The notes below the pieces were generated by a model. It had not been told where the DNA came from and made no database searches. It worked only from the letters and a program-made list of their open reading frames with translations. The translations under genes and the position numbers were made by a program. Source: Flagellimonas spongiicola (GTDB taxonomy: Bacteria; Bacteroidota; Bacteroidia; Flavobacteriales; Flavobacteriaceae). From it: a DNA stretch of 64,000 nucleotides. Positions 62,724 through 64,000 of the stretch are shown here, piece by piece. Location: positions 868,001-932,000 of the forward strand of contig NZ_JAMFMA010000002.1 in NCBI RefSeq assembly GCF_023502425.1, written 5' to 3'. Each line of letters begins with the position of its first letter. Positions within the stretch are counted from its first letter, which is position 1.

Positions 62724-64000
62724 ATGAAAAAGAACTATCAATATATTCTGCCAACCCTACTGGCCTTTGTTTTGGCTATTGGAATCTTCATAGGAGGCAA
62801 ACTTCATTTCAATGACACACCCGAAAAGCTATTCAGCACAAATTCCAAAAAGGATAAGCTAAATCGATTAATCGATTACATCGACTACGAATACGTAGAC
62901 GAGATTGATACGGATAGCATTGTGGATGTAACCGTCAATAATATCTTGGGCAAATTAGATCCCCATTCCGTCTATATCCCTAGAAGCGAGATGGAGGAGG
63001 TATCCGAGAACATGAAAGGTGATTTTGTGGGCATTGGTGTGAGCTTTTATATGTATAGAGATTCTATCACTGTTATAAGAACCATAAAGAATGGACCAAG
63101 CCATAAAAGTGGTATCAAGCCAGGGGATCGCATCCTGATTGCTGGACAGGATACCTTATTTGGAAAAAGTATCCCCAATAATGAAATCGTCTCTACCCTT
63201 AAGGGCAAAATAGGGACCAAAGTGGATCTTAAGGTTTACCGAAAACAAGACGATGAGATGCTCGATGTAACAGTGACTCGTGATCGTGTTCCAATAAGGA
63301 GTGTTGATTCGTATTACATGCTCACACGGGATATGGGCTACATCAAAATCAATCGGTTTGCGGAGTCGACTTTTAATGAGTTCAAGGATGCACTTAGAAA
63401 GTTAAAATTGCGCGGAGCTGAGAAACTAGTTTTGGATTTGCGTGATAACCCAGGGGGCTATTTGGGTATTGCCGAAAAGTTGGCAGATGAATTCTTGGAA
63501 GATGACAAGTTAATCTTGTTTACCAAAAACAAAAAAGGACGGGTTAAGAAGGCATTTGCAACAAAAAAGGGAGAGTTTGAGGACAAACCTGTATATGTAT
63601 TGATCAATGAACGCTCCGCGTCTGCCAGCGAAATTATTGCAGGTGCTTTGCAGGATAATGATATTGGTACCATTGTGGGTAGGCGCTCATTTGGCAAAGG
63701 ATTGGTGCAACGTGAAATGGATCTTGGTGATGGTTCTGCTGTTCGCTTGACGGTTTCCCGGTACTACACGCCAACTGGAAGGTCTATTCAGCGATCGTAT
63801 AAAAAAGGACATAAGGATTATTACCAAACGTTCATGGAACGCTATCACAATGGGGAATTAACTTCCGTTGATAGTATTAAAGTGGCAGATTCCTTAAAGT
63901 TTGTTACCCCAAAAGGAAAGGTGGTCTACGGTGGTGGCGGAATTATTCCAGATGTATTCGTGCCTATTGGTGATAATGAAGAAGAGGCCGTTGAGAGCTT
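62724..64000 (+). CDS. S41 family C-terminal-processing peptidase (truncated by window edge)
   Basis: 425 codons are present and the frame runs off the window. An N-terminal membrane anchor (residues 6-24, LPTLLAFVLAIGIFIGG) is followed by a PDZ domain (about residues 85-160; GVSFYMYRDSITVIRTI) and the S41 tail-protease domain. The nucleophile is Ser in NERSASASEII, and the Lys is in GRRSFGKGLVQ; together they form the Ser-Lys dyad. It degrades or processes periplasmic proteins. Its start ATG is 15 bp after the dCMP deaminase gene. Confidence 0.93.
   Translation, partial: MKKNYQYILPTLLAFVLAIGIFIGGKLHFNDTPEKLFSTNSKKDKLNRLIDYIDYEYVDEIDTDSIVDVTVNNILGKLDPHSVYIPRSEMEEVSENMKGDFVGIGVSFYMYRDSITVIRTIKNGPSHKSGIKPGDRILIAGQDTLFGKSIPNNEIVSTLKGKIGTKVDLKVYRKQDDEMLDVTVTRDRVPIRSVDSYYMLTRDMGYIKINRFAESTFNEFKDALRKLKLRGAEKLVLDLRDNPGGYLGIAEKLADEFLEDDKLILFTKNKKGRVKKAFATKKGEFEDKPVYVLINERSASASEIIAGALQDNDIGTIVGRRSFGKGLVQREMDLGDGSAVRLTVSRYYTPTGRSIQRSYKKGHKDYYQTFMERYHNGELTSVDSIKVADSLKFVTPKGKVVYGGGGIIPDVFVPIGDNEEEAVES

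Noticed and set aside
1..64000. Mobile elements, CRISPR arrays, tRNA or rRNA genes
   Set aside because: I saw no transposase, integrase, regular spacer array, cloverleaf or rRNA-like sequence on either strand.

Overview
The window looks like chromosomal DNA of a marine-type Flavobacteriaceae (phylum Bacteroidota). The evidence is family-level: a SUF cluster with DUF59, DUF2480 and DUF3078 genes, a PchR-like AraC gene divergent from hemA, signal peptides ending in Gln, a subtilase with a type IX secretion (T9SS) tail, many lipoproteins, and promoters of the Bacteroidota type (-7 TANNTTTG, -33 TTG). I found no phage, plasmid, IS, CRISPR, rRNA or tRNA. Gene density is high and no gene-free stretch exceeds 300 bp; the longest is 11548-11819.

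Layout. 1-3820: end of a membrane-protein gene, thiL, and two secreted beta-propeller lipoproteins. 3936-10541: Fe-S assembly cluster (SufA-like, sufB, sufC, sufD, sufS, sufE, SufT-like, DUF2480), then a DUF3078 outer-membrane protein. 11820-16423: hflX, a secreted-type endonuclease/phosphatase homologue and a T9SS subtilase. 16521-28183: a minus-strand run of 13 tightly packed genes starting at hemA. It carries hemA, hemC, hemD, hemE, hemF and hemB mixed with GNAT, DUF6973-like and PhzF genes, and ends in a serine hydrolase, a CNNM protein, ogt, an exonuclease and a VOC protein. 28393-33399 (+): AraC regulator, ThuA, hemH and a MATE exporter, with a minus-strand DUF1460 gene between. 33406-38663: secreted sugar-oxidation-like propellers around a 7TM-AraC regulator. 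38777-42104: a zinc-ribbon / SPFH-GYF2 / DUF4328 membrane trio. 42135-48402: two tandem sortilin-like proteins of over 1000 aa. 48494-54796: HemJ, an NtrY-like kinase, a crotonase, an unknown secreted protein, a radical SAM protein and a small outer-membrane-type protein. 54955-56610: a YCII / ECF42-type sigma pair. 56659-64000: housekeeping and lipid genes, bacilliredoxin, a TerB-DnaJ protein, HupE/UreJ, dCMP deaminase and a truncated S41 protease.

How they work together. The heme genes cover glutamyl-tRNA to heme with only hemL missing (HemA, B, C, D, E, F, J, H), using the C5 route, aerobic HemF and quinone-type HemJ. The Suf genes supply Fe-S clusters, and HemH has a Cys-rich segment that may need one. 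The divergent AraC regulator carries a Cys-Pro motif, and the hemA/AraC intergenic region contains three AAATACC boxes, which suggests a dedicated feedback circuit.

The best candidates for something undescribed are that putative heme-sensing AraC circuit; the SPFH/zinc-ribbon/DUF4328 trio, which resembles the Bacillus YdjG/YdjI partners of PspA but has no PspA nearby; a period-7 tandem repeat between sufC and sufD; and a group of predicted leaderless genes. All function statements come from reading motifs; no database search was possible.
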